64,000 bases of DNA from positions 30,529,386-30,593,385 of the forward strand of contig OX439001.1 of the NCBI GenBank assembly GCA_949316495.1, in the 5' to 3' direction. The number at the start of each line of letters is the position of its first letter. Position 1 is the stretch's first letter. Under the pieces are notes generated by a model that saw only the letters and a list, made by a program, of their open reading frames with translations, was not told where the DNA came from and did no database searches. The position numbers were made by a program, and so were the translations under genes. Source of the stretch: Amphiduros pacificus. Its lineage: Eukaryota > Annelida > Polychaeta > Phyllodocida > Hesionidae. Positions 51,990 to 64,000 of the stretch are shown piece by piece.

Positions 51990-54176
51990 CAGTGTGAACA
52001 CCACACACACTGTACACTTATTATTAAGATATCTTAAATGTCTTACACATCTAATCTTGCTTTCTGGCGAGTTTCATGTCTGAATAAAATCATTTGACGA
52101 AGTTATGAGGGATTACACTTCAGAGGCAGTGAATACCTCCCACTGATGAGCCATCGTAAGGTGTTTGGAGTGTGCGTCCTAACACCTACCGATTGGCTGT
52201 ATCGTAAGTAGGTCAAGGAAAGGCCCCAAGTTGGTTGCAATGTAAACCAGTATTCTGTCAGAAGTTTAGTTGTATCGAGCTCCCACAATCGTAAACAAAG
52301 ATACAAATAACCCAGTAGGGGAAGTCATGGATTTTTCAAAGTCATTGAAATGTTGATTTTATTAGCTTATTGGATGCAGCTTGATAAGACGATTTAAACA
52401 AGGTCTCATTTATCAAAATCGGAGTAACAGTTTTCATTCTATGGTCATTTTTCAACCTTAAAATGGGGCTTTTTTGGGACGCCGGTTTATACAGGGAGGA
52501 AAAGCAGCCAAATAGCAAAGTTTACAGGGATGGAATAGTCAAATTTCATATGTTATAAGACTTCTATTTCATTTAGTCAAAGCTTTTCTACTGTATAAAG
52601 ACATTCCATTAAGAATTGTACAGTCCAGAATCAATTCCTGCTTTATATTGAATGTCAAACTTAAGAAAAAAGTGTTTGTACCAAAAAACCGAAAAAATAG
52701 CAAAATATTATACAAAAATTGCCATAACTTTATAACTAATAATGATAATCACAAAAACTTTTTTTTTAAAGAATTACATTTGAATCCCCCAAATGGATAT
52801 AAAAGAATAGAAGAACTTTACTGGTAAAATAATTTCTGGTACAGTAAATTTTATCTCAAGAATAAGAAAAAAAATCTGCAAACCGAACAATAAATCAATT
52901 TTTTTTCAACAAAAAAAATCCAAATACGTTTCTTGACAAATACTTATTGTACTTAAAGTCATATTGCCTTATTTCAATTCATTATTTTAATTATCAATTC
53001 CTAACTTGATTGAATGAACCCATCATCTCAAATTCTTGTTATTATTTTTCCCTTTCATTTCGTGATTGGGGCTTCAGTTTAAGTTGAACTTTAGAATTGA
53101 TCTCACCCAGATTGAAGCCTGATAATTTCCCCACATGTGATTTGTTTGTTATAATTTTAAGTCAAATTTGAATAAATTTACTTAAATAATCATGAATGGG
53201 CATATAGAAAATAACTATTTCAAGTCACAGATCAATATGCATGATCATTTCTCAATCTATATAATTAATACATTAAAAAATAATATCATTGTTCAGATTT
53301 CTGTCAAATGGTGGCTAATTTAACATTTTCTTTATTCATCTACCAGTTTAATATATTTTTAATTGTAGCTAAAGAACACCAATAATATAATTTCAACTCT
53401 TAAAAAGTAGAAAACGTTTATTTCAAAACTTCAACACTGAATATTTACATTTCTCATTTGTGACTTGGCACAACTTGTTTTATAACATTATGATACATTA
53501 CTCTGAAAAAAATATAGAGGAGTACTTTCTTGGATCATTCTTGATCTTCAATTGAAATATAATCATATCACATTACAAGAGAATTAAACTCTTTATGAAA
53601 AGTAGTCTCGTTCTGTCTTAAGTTTAAACTTAAATTAGACTTAAATTTAAATTGTAACATGATTTGTCAAAAATGGATGCTAAAGCTTTCTTGAGACAGC
53701 TTGCAGTGATGAACTTTCAGCGTTACATCACCTTGATGAGTACCATTCACCATACTGCCAATCTGTCTGTGGATATTGAAGCTTTTGTGGACCAAGCATG
53801 TAATGCTTAAGTGTCAGTGTCCCACACAGCTTGATGAATACCTGTCATCAGGCTGCCAACCTGTCAGTGGATGTTGAACTGTCAGTGGCCCACATGGCCT
53901 TGATGGGTCAGATGACTTCTAAACTGTCATTGAGCTGTTGGCATCAAAGTCAGGCACCTGTAAAAAAAATCAGAATTGAAACAAATGGCAAATTGTAGTC
54001 CATGTAAAAGTGAATTAATTTGCAACAGTGGAAATTATAAGAAATACATTTGTACAGAAATCCAATGGCTGGGGTTTATTTGAACATTTTTTTGAAGCTT
54101 AAATATGCTTGCAAAGAAACTATACCATAGGCCGATTGCAGGTCGCCATAATGCCCCATTGAAAACAACACACCTG
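51990..54176. other. Gene-free stretch, one 100-bp direct repeat
   Basis: AT-rich, no supported gene. A block with TTGATGA, ACCT/CCAT, CTGCCAATCTGTCTGTGGAT occurs near 53730-53790 and again, diverged, near 53830-53885. Confidence 0.45.
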
Positions 54177-54250
54177 AACTGCACAATTGTAATCGGAAGT
54201 GCACAAAAAACTCTCTAAAATCTAATCATTAAAAAAAACAAGATGGAAAC
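54177..54250 (+). repeat. Dispersed repeat, copy of 6219-6296
   Basis: AACTGCACAATTGTAATCGG, AAGTGCACAAAAAACTCTCT and AAACAAGATGGAAAC match the block inside the foldback element at 5890-6922 with a few differences. Confidence 0.7.
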
Positions 54251-55477
54251 CCGCAATCGCACTATGGAGACTACAAGGCTGAGGATTTCAAGATTTGAAA
54301 ATATATTTAAAACTTCGAGTAAGTTGGCCACATGGCCTACATCATTATTTCACCCCTGGCTGGATCTGATCATAAGGAGGATTTTTTTATTTTTTTACTC
54401 AGTCTTTTTTATGAGTCATTTAAGATGATGTAGTTTTCAAAATCATGTCATCTTGATTGTGGCCAAATGCTTTTGAAAAAATATAAAAACAATATTTTTG
54501 AAAGATAGAATGTACATTTAAATGTGTTTGTATGTGTGTGTGACTTAAGTTGGTAAAGTATTAAATGAAGTGGCACCATAAAAAGTTTAATATTGAGAAA
54601 TGTCAGCCAGAGAGGCTGCAGCAAATATATTGAAAGTCATAGCACCAACTAATGTTTTCTTTGACAAGCACTTTTCTCGAGATCTAGCCAGGGGTGTTGA
54701 ACATGTAAATTTCACACTAAAATGTTAACTTACCTCACTTTGTGTAAACTGGCAATGGTCCTCTCTTTGAACCTCCATTTCGTCTTTGTACTGATAATTT
54801 CCTTCCAACATCAATGCTGGACATGTTGAATTTATGTTACCAATGAATAGTCATGTTGTAATGAGCTAAATATGACTGAATATCTTCATAAAACATGCAC
54901 ACTTTCAAAGATAACTGCAAACTGACTTGTTTTGATTCTTGGTATCTGAAGCACTGAGACTCTCCTTGTTCAGTAACTAGGTCAATCATATACACTTGTG
55001 TACATTTTTACAAGGGGCCGGTTTAGAGTCACAACCCAAATATGGAGAAAGCCCTTGAGCAACAGATGGCAGCATGAAGTTTTCAAAGCAAAATCGCCAA
55101 CAGGGGTTTCCATTCATTTTATAAAATGAAATTAAATCCAGTTAACAAGAAAATATGCTTTCAAATGGTAGGTTGTTGTAAGAAATGTGATTTTCCGATC
55201 CCCATTAAAATCAGGCTCAAACTATTTACAACAAAAGTATAAAGTGAAATAATTAAAATAAATCTTACAACAACCCACCCCTGTAAAGACAGGAAACTCT
55301 ACTTTTCACTGCACTTGGAATGAGGTCGATCAGAGCAATAGCATTTTGGCGATCTTGGAAAGAAGAGAGCAAGGTTGGGACTGTCCTCAGGGCCACGGGA
55401 GGCAAGATGGAGGCATAAAAGTGCAAATTTGTCAAACTTCACTGCCCCATATATTTGTAAAAACATAAGTAAGCACT
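54251..55477. other. Gene-free stretch, nothing recognised
   Basis: AT-rich, only short open frames without recognisable motifs. Confidence 0.45.
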
Positions 55478-55635
55478 GTAATGAATGTAATGATGTGGAA
55501 TAAAATGAGGAACAAATCAGCCATGTGCTCGGAACTCTCTAGTACTGGAGATTGTTTATTCTGATGGGGGAGCAGGCATTGTTTTACAATTGTCAAATAT
55601 GGAGGGATCATTCATTAACATGTACATATATTACA
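55478..55635 (-). repeat. Putative 3' LTR of the right-hand gypsy element
   Basis: On the minus strand, GAAAGGGAGA (a polypurine-like run, 55636-55646) is followed by TGTAATATATG. The segment ends CATTACA about 158 bp on and contains AATAAA. TG...CA ends fit an LTR, but the partner LTR lies beyond the right edge, so this cannot be confirmed here. Confidence 0.35.
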
Positions 55636-56088
55636 TCTCCCTTTCGTTAAAGAAAATTATAAATTCTACAATATGTCCTTTTTTTCAACCACAAAAAGAT
55701 TACAATGTTACTATTGACAATATTAATATTAAAAAAAATTAAAAAAATATCCTTGAGCTGTATCATCCGAGAATGTTCTACATATTTACACAGTGTAGGC
55801 CTTTCCACTGTATGAACACATAAGACAGAATGAATGAAACAACACATTCCAGCTTCTCTCCAGTGTGAAGCATTGCTATTGAATGTTATTTAATGTTGCT
55901 ATTGTGGCTATTTGGTTATGCATATATCCTGGGCACACAAATTATATGAAGTTCCATTAACAATAAACAATAATATTCACACATTCTCACATTGACACAT
56001 CATATTTGTGTTTCTCCCATACTGTCTGATCATGAAAACACTTTCCGTATCCTTGTGATAACATGTAGTCACTGTCACATTACCATGA

Positions 56089-56640
56089 TTACATTACATA
56101 GTCTTTCAGCTTTGCTGGCAACTTCACCTCTCTACCTGATGAAGTTCGCGTCGGCATCACTGGTGGAGGTGTGCTTCTCACCTGGGGAGTGCTTCTCTCC
56201 TGTGGCTCTGTTCTCACTACTTTGCTAGGACTTTTCTCCTGTGTGTTTCTCCTTGTCAATACTGGTGTTGGCTGTTCACCAGGTGGCACTACATGTACTG
56301 GTGGCTGAACACTAACAGGTGGCGGTGCTCTCACAGGCGGCTCCACTTCCGTCTCATCCTCGACCGGAGTACTATGAAACGGTTCCGTTGTTCTCAGCAG
56401 GTGGCGCCTGTTTCGCCTATACAGCTTCCGTGCTGCATTTTCCACAATGTTCGAACGCTGATCTGGTGTGTGATCAACAATCCGTGCTGGCCTCCATGTG
56501 CGCTCAACACTGGATCTCATTCGTACAGTGTCTCCTGATTGGAGGATGGGCAATGGTTTGGAGTTTCTGTCATAAAAGCTCTTCTGCTTCTGCCTATGCC
56601 ATTCCAACCTATCCTTCACTTCCTGTGTATTAGTCCGGCC
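56089..56640 (-). CDS. C-terminal end of gypsy Pol (left of the nested transposon)
   Basis: Begins near WHRQKQKSFYDRNSKP and continues through GDTVRMRS and TWRPARIVDH, the small post-integrase domain typical of Ty3/gypsy Pol. A Pro/Thr/Glu-rich tail follows, ending LPAKLKDYVM. It is separated from the rest of Pol by the inserted DNA transposon. Confidence 0.75.
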   Translation of the reverse strand, partial: GRTNTQEVKDRLEWHRQKQKSFYDRNSKPLPILQSGDTVRMRSSVERTWRPARIVDHTPDQRSNIVENAARKLYRRNRRHLLRTTEPFHSTPVEDETEVEPPVRAPPPVSVQPPVHVVPPGEQPTPVLTRRNTQEKSPSKVVRTEPQERSTPQVRSTPPPVMPTRTSSGREVKLPAKLKDYVM

Positions 56641-59600
56641 ATGGAGGGGCCATTTTTTGCCATACCCCCTTTCGGCGGATAAAGTTTTTTTCTGTTTTGT
56701 TTATTCATCTATGGGGTCCTAGTAACATTTTCTGGGGGGGTGTGAAACTCTCACCCTTGAGCAATTTTTTTTATGAGCGTTAACATAAACCGCATCTAAA
56801 TAGCAAAAACGTCACAAATTTAAAATGTCCAAACTACTCTTTTTTAGTAATCTCTTTATAAATTGTTAGCAGAAGCCAAATGATATCTTAAATCAATCAG
56901 ATTAAATTGTGCAATATCAATATAGAAAATATTCATCAATGGGGAGGTCATTTATAGGTCAAAAGGTCATAAAATGGGACATAAACTAGAAGTGAATTAT
57001 ATGGATCTTTCTGTGCCAACATGTATCAAATAAACACCTAATTTCAGTATGTATCTTTATTTCTAGTAATGTGTATTGTATGAATATCATAATTTTTGTG
57101 GTAAAGTTACAAAATATAAGGCTATTGAGTAATTTGAGGTAGTTGAGATGTCGTTCAGCATATCAAACATTATGGTTAAACATATAAAAATGAAACAGAA
57201 ATAAACTTGTCAATTGTCACAGTAGACTATTTTATCAAATAAGTCTGTAATCTTATGGAAATAAACTAATACAATAATATCCTGTAGTGAAGCCTTGTAA
57301 TTTTTTACAATGTACTTGATACATGCATCTGAGTAATGCTATACCATACATTTAATATGACAACTGATTGATGGAGACACTGGTACTGAACTGGTACTGG
57401 AATTATCAAAGCAATGGCAGTCATTTGCATAGGATTTAATAAAAGTATTTTCATTGCAAATAAAGAATGTCAGAATGCATGGGCACCATACTAAATATAT
57501 AAGCTATATGAGGTATGGACACGGTCAAGGCGGAATCATAGGCATCACCTTGAAACCTGAAACCTTGAAAGTATGGGCCTATAGCCTCCATGCCTGCAAC
57601 AAAGTTGTGAAGAGTCTGGATGCCATGAGGAATACTGATGGACCAGTGTCATAAACCACTCACAAAGAGGAATCAAAGTCCAGAATGGCTTCAGACAGCA
57701 AAGACAGATTGTCAATACGTGGAAAGTTGGCAACCTGTATAGACCCCTTGTGCCATGAGCAGAATGCTGACGCTCTAGTGAACATTGTTACCGGAAAAGT
57801 GCACACACATTCATCACTGAATGTTGACCGTGCAGTGGAATGCGGCAAAAAGCAAATGGAGGACTATGAGAAAAGCTTGCCAAAGGGTTTCCATGACACT
57901 ATCCACAGGACAGTCAACACAATGGCAATGGAGAAAAAATATGTCAAAGTTGGTGAAACAAAGGTATATGATACAGAGATCATTTATGCCAGAATAATGG
58001 GTCTGCAGGACAGTGCCAGAACATATGATACAAAACAGCTTATGGCTCATGAACTGTCCCCACAGCCAACTTCCATGTTTGACAAAAATGGAAACATGAG
58101 AGTAGCAAAAGCCAAGTCAACTTTGAAGAACACCCTCAGCATAGAGGTACCAAGCAGAAATGTGAAGTATGATGCAGCTTTTCTAGATGGCTGTGCTGTA
58201 TTGTGGGTGGTGCCATGGCCAACTAGTGGGATTGTTCAAGATTACCTGAACAATTTCCGTAGTCACATCATGGATTACCTGAAAAGCAGTGATGTGTATC
58301 TGGTTTTTGATAGGTAACTATCCAATTTTATTATCAATAAAATATACAGAAAGTTATTAGATTATATGTAGAAAATTATAATTTCCCTTAGTCTAAGTCA
58401 TATTGTGAATTATTTTTGATAGTCTAACACCTGTCTAAATGTTTAATATACTATTTATGTATCATGTTACATTTAGTATTCATGATTGTGTTGATGTTTT
58501 CCAGATACACAGAAGGGAGTATTAAGGAGTCCACAAGACTTACTCGTGACCAAGGCTCAAGCAGGACATACACTGTGAACCCAGTTACAAAACTACCCCC
58601 TCAAACAGTTATGCTGACTGTCAGCAAAAACAAGAAGCAGTTGATCTCATTGATCATAGAAGATCTCATACTTCACAAGGATGAGTTCACAGCGACACTG
58701 TTTCTCACAGGCAGTGACCCAGTTCCAACAGAAATCAACTCAGGGGTTGTCATCAACCGGCAGGACATGAGGATCACACATGAGGAAGCAGACACAATTT
58801 TGATTCATCAGTGTGCCTCTGCAAATGTGTCCAGCAGTATTGTTGTGGCTGATGACACTGATGTATTTGTCCTACTGTGCCACTTTGTCCACATGGGTCA
58901 AATTCATGGATCTGTGAAAATGGTGGGACCAGCAAAAGGCAGAACAATCATAGACATCAATGAGACAGTGAAGAACAACATAGCTGTACTTCCCCATCTC
59001 CTAGCTGCTCATGGCTTGAGTGGATGTGACACTGTGGCAACATGCTATGGAATTGGGAAGGCAGCAGCTTTGAAAGTCCTGCGGTCACAAAAATATCCTC
59101 TGGACAAAGTTGGCAGTGTTGGTTGTCCACTGAAGGAAGTAGTACAGCAGGGAACAAGCTTCATGTTGGCATGCTACAACAAGTCCAACTGCCAATCAAT
59201 GACTGATGCCCGTCACAAAACGTGGAAACAAAAAGTGTCCCAAAAGCTTGCCTCTGCACCAAAATTGGAGTCTCTGCCACCAACCGATGAGGCCTTTCAA
59301 GAAAATGTGGCTAGAGCTCACCTACAGATTGCTATTTGGAGACATGCTCTTCTACCAGATCCACCTCCACTGGACCCATGTCAACATGGCTGGATAAAAG
59401 ATCCAGTGTCAGATCTGCTGACACCAGTCACAGTGCCATCAGGAGTATCTCTTGCTCCGGTTGAGATATTGAAACCAATAAGATGCTCATGTGAGAGCAC
59501 AGAGCCATGCAAAAGCAGGCGGTGTAGCTGTAATGCAGCAGGTATCTCTTGCACAACCTTTTGCGCATGCCAAGGAAATAACAGCTGTTATAATGAACAA

Positions 59601-60404
59601 ACAAGACAATCTCTGCATGAAGATGATGAGATGGAGTAGTTCAAATGATTAATGAAATGATTATTGATGCTATGATTCAAAGTACTGTTATTTTGCAGTG
59701 TATAAGAAATATGACTTACAAGAATATCAAAAGTGCTTACTCAGCAGATTTTCTGATTAAATCTCATTTGGGCTGTAATTGTATGTGTTAAGATGCCTTA
59801 TGTATGACAAATGTTTAATTAAATTGTACTAAGACATAACATGTCAGTTTGATCATGTAATGGTTTATGTTTACAATGCCAATGAATGAATGACCGAATC
59901 TGACACTTTATGTAAAATATCATAACTTTTCATCTATTACACCTATGGGCATTATAATTACATCTATGGAATCTGTAAAACATTTTCTACATTTAAGTTT
60001 ATAACTTCAAGACCATAAAAATAATATTTCACACAATCATTTACATATTAATTTTACAAAAGTGAAATTCGATATATATTTTTTTCTATTTTTCTTGAAT
60101 AATAAAATAAATATTTGTCCAACATCTTCAATATTATAAAATAATAGTTGCAGTAGGTTCTCAGGAATCCAAATCTGAAATCAGAATTGAAATATCCCTA
60201 TTAGATTCAAAGTAACATGATGTTTTCTATGAGCCCTTCCCGTTGCCATGGCAACAAAATGTAGGTGGCGCCACCGCAAATTGCTCAAGGGTGACAGTTT
60301 CACACCCCCCTAGAAATCAATAACTAATGTCCATAGAATAATAATCTGCAGAGAAAAAAACTTTATCGGGCAACATGGGGTACCCCCCACCTTTTGCCGG
60401 ACTA
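56641..60404 (+). mobile_element. DNA transposon with XPG/FEN1-like nuclease, 3.76 kb
   Basis: Ends TAGTCCGGC / GCCGGACTA. Imperfect TIRs of about 145 bp include GATAAAGTTTTTTTCT and GGGGGGTGTGAAACT.TCACCCTTGAGCAATTT. TAT lies on both sides (56638-56640 and 60405-60407), inside the gypsy Pol frame. It encodes one spliced gene. Among named superfamilies, Academ (some members of which carry an XPG nuclease, from memory) and PIF/Harbinger have 3-bp duplications; no DDE transposase is visible here, so assignment is open. Confidence 0.8.
57454..59639 (+). CDS. XPG/FEN1-like (PIN-fold) nuclease with C-terminal CXC zinc domain
   Basis: Exons 57454-58313 and 58505-59639 (GATAG/GTAACT, TTTCCAG), 665 codons in phase, with one in-frame TAA at 57652-57654. 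The reading frame continues in the same family-like sequence after it, so this copy is either broken or starts at 57685. After a helical N-terminus come an XPG-N-like strand set (VKYDAAFLDGCAVLWV, SDVYLVFDRY), then EEADTILIHQC, VVADDTDVFVLLCHF and LSGCDTVATCYGIGKAAAL. These acidic residues and the GIGK hairpin parallel the XPG-I and helix-two-turn-helix regions of FEN1. The C-terminus (CSCESTEPCKSRRCSC, then CTTFCACQGNNSC) is a CXC cluster as in tesmin/MSL2 DNA-binding domains. Similar proteins are common in marine invertebrate genomes, usually unnamed. Nuclease activity is inference. Confidence 0.75.
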
Positions 60405-63400
60405 TATTGTCATTCTGAGGTTTCAGCAATGACTGAGCTGTTGGCAGACGGGTGTTTGTCCTGCGGCCCATCAGCCTCTGGGCCGGTGACCCGATCATGT
60501 GATCTCTAGGGGTGTTTCTATGGTCTAGCAGGGCTAAACACAAGTCACTGTTGTCTGCTCTGGTTTTCTTCAACAGCCTTTTTGCCGTTTGGACAGCCTT
60601 CTCGGCCATACCATTTCCCTGGGCATAGGTAGGGCTTGATGTTTTATTCACAAATCCATACTCATCTGCGAATTGCTGAAACATCCGACTGGAAAATTGT
60701 CCCGCATTATCACTCACAAATTCTTCCGGTATGCCATGTCTACTGAAAGACTGTTTCACACACTGTATCACTGTGTTTGTGTCCGTTTTGAACAGTTTGG
60801 CCAACTCGAAGAATTCACTGTAGTAGTCTACAATCACCATGAAATATTCACCATCTATCTCAAAGATATCTGAGGCGACCTTTGCCCATGGTCGGTCTGG
60901 AACCTCTGATGGCTGCAAAGGCTCTTTCTGTTGTTTGCTGCGATATTGCAGACAAATTGCACATTTATTTACAGTTTCTTCGATTTGTTTATTCATCCCA
61001 GGCCAAAATAACACGTCGTTGGCTCTCAGCTTGCTCTTGACTATACCAAGGTGAGGTTCATGAATTAACTTTAGCATCTCATCTTGCATACTTGCTGGTA
61101 TCACCACACGCTGGCCTCTGAAAATAATGTCATCATACACAGAGAGCTCATCTCGGACATCCCAGAACTGCCTGACTGGGATCGGCACAGCTTTCTTGGT
61201 TTCAGGCCAACCATCAGCAATGATTTGTGTCAGCTGCTGCATCACTGGGTCTTTGGCTGTGGATTCATGGAGCACATCAAACTTCTTGGGACTGAATGAC
61301 ACAACCTGAGCAGCACAAACCATCATCTCATCATCCATGGTTGACTTTCCTGTGTATGGTAGGTATGCACGACTCAATGCATCTGCGACCGGTATGTCCT
61401 TTCCGGGTTTGAACTTGAGTTTGAATGGGTACGGTTGCACTTTCAGTAACATTTTCTGCAATCTCATTGGTGCTTTGTGCAATTCCTTCTCATAGATTGC
61501 TACCAAAGGCTTATGGTCAGTCTCTACTGTGATGTCTTCTTTTCCATAGATGTACTTTTGGCATGCAAATACTATGGCCAACATTTCCTTCTCTATCTGT
61601 GCATAGTTTTTTTCCGCTTCTGTGAGTGCTCTAGATGCATATGCTACAGGTTGATCTCCTTGAGATAACACTGCTCCGAGCCCCGCCTTGGAGGCATCAC
61701 ATGTGATCACTACTGGCTCATTCACATTGTAGTATCTCAGAACTGGCTTGGAAGCTAGTGTGGTTTTCAGCTTTGTCCAAGCTTCTTGCTGGGGTTCCTC
61801 CCAGTACCATTCCTCAGCTGCTAGAGACTCCCTCAGCGGCTTTGCCATTGACGACAGATTGGGAATGTACTTGGATAGATAGGTGGCGACACCGAGTGCT
61901 CGCTCCAGATCCTCACGATTTTCTGGTTCAGGCATATTCACAATTGCCTCTGTTTTGGATTTCTGTGGTTTCAGACCATATTCTGTGACTGTGTTTCCCA
62001 CATAGTCCACTTCAGGTAGAGCCAGTTTCAATATTCTTCTTGTGAACCTGATATTGTTTTCATCCGCTCTTTTCAGCACATTTTCTAGGTCATGGAGGTG
62101 CTTTGGCCACCCATTCGCATGGAGTAGGAGGTCATCCATGACAATTTCCACGGCATCCAGGTCCCTAAATATGTCTTCCATGGAGCGCTGATAGATCTCA
62201 GGACTGCAAACCAGGCCCATAGGGAGGGCCAAATACCGGAAACGCCCAAAAGGTGTGTTCATGACCAGCAGTTTGGATGATTTTTCAGTGAGCCGAAGCT
62301 GATAGAATCCTTGATTACAATCCATAACTGTGAACAGCTTCGACCCATGTAGCCTTGTTGACACATCTTCTAGTGTTCTCATGGGGTGGTGTTCTCTCTT
62401 GATATGCTGATTCAGCATTTTTGGGTTTATGCACAGTCTTATCTTATTTGGTTTTGTCACAATCACCATGTTTGATACCCATTCTGTAGGCTCACCAACT
62501 GGTACCTTTTCTATGATTCCTGCCTTTACCATGTTATCCAGCTCCTGTTTGACCTTGGCCCTCAGTGCTACTGGCACTGGACGAGCCGGCTGGACTACTG
62601 GCACTGCACCCTCTTTCAACTGTATCTCATACTTTTGTGGAACAGATCCTAGTCCTTCAAATACATGTTTGTATTTTTCAATCAACTCTTCTGCCTTTTT
62701 CTTGCCTTCTTCCTGTGTGTATTCTGTCTTACTTGTGCTCACAGCCTCTATTCTCTTCACTAGGCCCAAAGCCTCACTGTCTGTAGCACCAATCAGGTCT
62801 GGTACATTCTCCAGAATTTCAAATGTGACTGCCCTGGTCACATTCTTGTGATCTATTGGCAAAGTGATCTTTCCTAGTGTTTGGAGATCGGTACCTCCAA
62901 ATGCCTTCAGTTGGGTTGTGCTTGGCCCAATCTTGGTGATTCCTAATCTTCTTACCGTATTTGCTGACATTATGTTGAACTGAGCACCTGTGTCAATCAT
63001 CACTTGCACTGGAGTATCCAGAATGTTTATATTTACTGTCCAGTTTAGCATTCCAACATTCAATGAATTCACATGTAGGCTATCTTGGTCACACACATAT
63101 AGACTGTCTGACAATTCATATGCTAACTCATCCTCATAGTTGCTTCCACTCGCACCATAATCTGTTTCAATATTGTGCACATTGGCGTGACGTCTGCCGC
63201 GCCCACGACTCCTGCCGCGATATCCACCGCCACGGTTCGGCTGGGCGAAGCCACGCCCACGTGGAGGTCTGCCGACACCGTGTGTTTTGCGACACATTTT
63301 GGCAAAATGATGTTGGATCCCGCAGTTGTGACACGTTTTGCCATGAGCCGGGCAGCGACCTTGTTCGTGACGGGTTCCGCAATTGCTACACACAGATCCC

Positions 63401-64000
63401 TTGTCGCAGCTTGTGCGCCCTCCTTGGAATCTACCCCGTGAGTAACCTCGGTAACCACGCCCACGCTGTACATAATGGACACTGGCATTACTGGGAAATA
63501 CTTCCTTTTGCTCTTTCCTGTGCTCATGTTTCATACAAATATCTGTTGCAATATCAAGGGTAAGTCTATCTTTGTTCAATAATTTCTCTTTCAGTTTCTC
63601 ATCAATCACACCTGCACTGATTCTATCTGCTATCAGATCATCTGTCAGTTCACCAAATTCACACTGTTCTGCCAATGACTTCAAATCAGTGATAAACTCA
63701 ACCAAAGTTTCTCCACTTTTCTGGACTCTTGTGTGAAATTTTCCTCTACAGGTAGTCAGGTGCTTTCTTGGTTCATAATAACTGTCAAATTTGGCCAGTA
63801 CTGATGTGTATTTCTTTTTATCTGCATCATTGTCAAATGTAAAAGTATTGAATATTTTCTGACACTCTGGCCCCATGCAGTGGAGCAGAATTGCAATCTT
63901 CCTTTCATCAGCTGCCTTTGTCAGATCTGCTGCCACAAGGTATACTTCTACTTGCCCTTTGTATTGCCTACAGGAAGAGGCAGCATTAGCCCCTTGCCTG
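60405..64000 (-). CDS. Gag-Pol of the right-hand gypsy element (right of the nested transposon)
   Basis: Open from the right edge to the insertion. Gag part with two zinc knuckles (CSNCGTRHEQGRC, CHNCGIQHHFAKMC) among Arg/Gly-rich repeats; aspartic protease (VMIDTGAQFNIMS); reverse transcriptase (FTVMDCNQGFYQLRL, LALPMGLVCSPEIYQ, IVMDDLLLHA, where MDD replaces ADD); RNase H (VVITCDASKAGLGAVLSQ, VETDHKPLVAIYEK); integrase with an HHCC zinc segment and D,D,E core (ASDIFEIDGEYFMVIVDYYS, FVSDNAGQFSS, GMAEKAVQTAKRLL). The layout and words match the K02A2.6/mag-like branch of Ty3/gypsy. The Gag N-terminus lies beyond the window; the last bases before 60405 belong to the inserted transposon. Confidence 0.9.

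Larger units (their letters stand above)
55478..64000 (-). mobile_element. Ty3/gypsy element (mag-like), extends past right edge, split by a nested transposon
   Basis: Minus-strand element whose Gag-Pol enters from the right edge. One large interruption is a 3.76-kb DNA transposon (56641-60404) flanked by the 3-bp duplication TAT. The remaining Pol end and putative 3' LTR lie to the left. Apart from that insertion the visible frame is long and looks little decayed, so the element is moderately young and the nested insertion younger still. Confidence 0.8.

Noticed and set aside
52100-52320. tRNA-derived SINE suggested by a TATCGAGCTCCC word
   Set aside because: No matching A box or tRNA fold, and no second copy in the window.
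57454-59639. Host FEN1/XPG/EXO1 repair gene
   Set aside because: Lies within TIRs inserted in a gypsy Pol frame and has a CXC tail absent from host repair nucleases.
63063-63563. Plus-strand 166-codon frame inside the right gypsy element
   Set aside because: Antisense shadow of the zinc-knuckle and Arg/Gly-rich Gag region.
1-64000. tRNA, rRNA or snRNA genes
   Set aside because: None recognised by eye on either strand; small divergent ones could be missed.

Overview
This is eukaryotic, animal nuclear DNA. It has spliced genes with GT/AG introns, a metazoan-type PIGS gene, AT-rich intergenic DNA, and many transposons and satellites of kinds common in marine invertebrates (Ty3/gypsy elements, a CR1/L2-type LINE, an ISL2EU-like DNA transposon, MULE-like MITEs, foldback elements). 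A lophotrochozoan such as a mollusc is my best guess, with amphioxus, echinoderm or cnidarian possible. Species is not decidable from this window.

Layout. 1-5.4 kb: a minus-strand host gene, PIGS (GPI transamidase subunit), 13 exons visible, with its C-terminal end beyond the left edge. 5.9-21.3 kb: no host gene recognised. This is a repeat district of foldback elements, a 54-66 bp micro-MITE family with perfect 9-bp target duplications, a composite dispersed family built of tandem modules, a 93-bp satellite (13 copies, open on both strands), a 180-bp satellite with a two-unit higher-order repeat, and a 459-bp MULE-like MITE. 21.8-27.9 kb: a young-looking Ty3/gypsy-like element with identical 111-bp LTRs. 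28.5-31.8 kb: a 36-bp minisatellite, microsatellite and dispersed repeats. 32.0-37.6 kb: an ISL2EU-like transposon with convergent genes, SAP-SWIM-YqaJ nuclease (+) and THAP-DDE transposase (-). 37.6-46.2 kb: tandem and inverted repeats surrounding a long-ORF LINE and a decayed secreted/LRR-like fragment. 46.26-48.73 kb: a compact TIR-bounded unit carrying two tiny convergent zinc-protein genes, one an ING-type PHD finger, the other resembling the N-terminal zinc region of RAG1. 48.7-55.4 kb: satellites and AT-rich DNA without recognised genes. 55.5-64 kb: a minus-strand Ty3/gypsy element split by a 3.76-kb DNA transposon that encodes an XPG/FEN1-like nuclease with a CXC tail.

How it fits together. 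The host contribution is essentially PIGS; most of the rest reads as layered mobile DNA. Insertion order is readable in three places: ISL2EU into a repeat whose neighbouring copy shows the empty site, the XPG-type transposon into the gypsy element (3-bp duplication), and a MULE-like MITE into a micro-MITE remnant. The most unusual object is the 46.26-48.73 kb unit. Its two zinc domains recall those found separately in RAG2 (PHD) and RAG1 (N-terminal CxxC/CxxC region), in the tail-to-tail order known for ProtoRAG, but no recombinase core is visible. All homology calls are from reading by eye; no searches were run.
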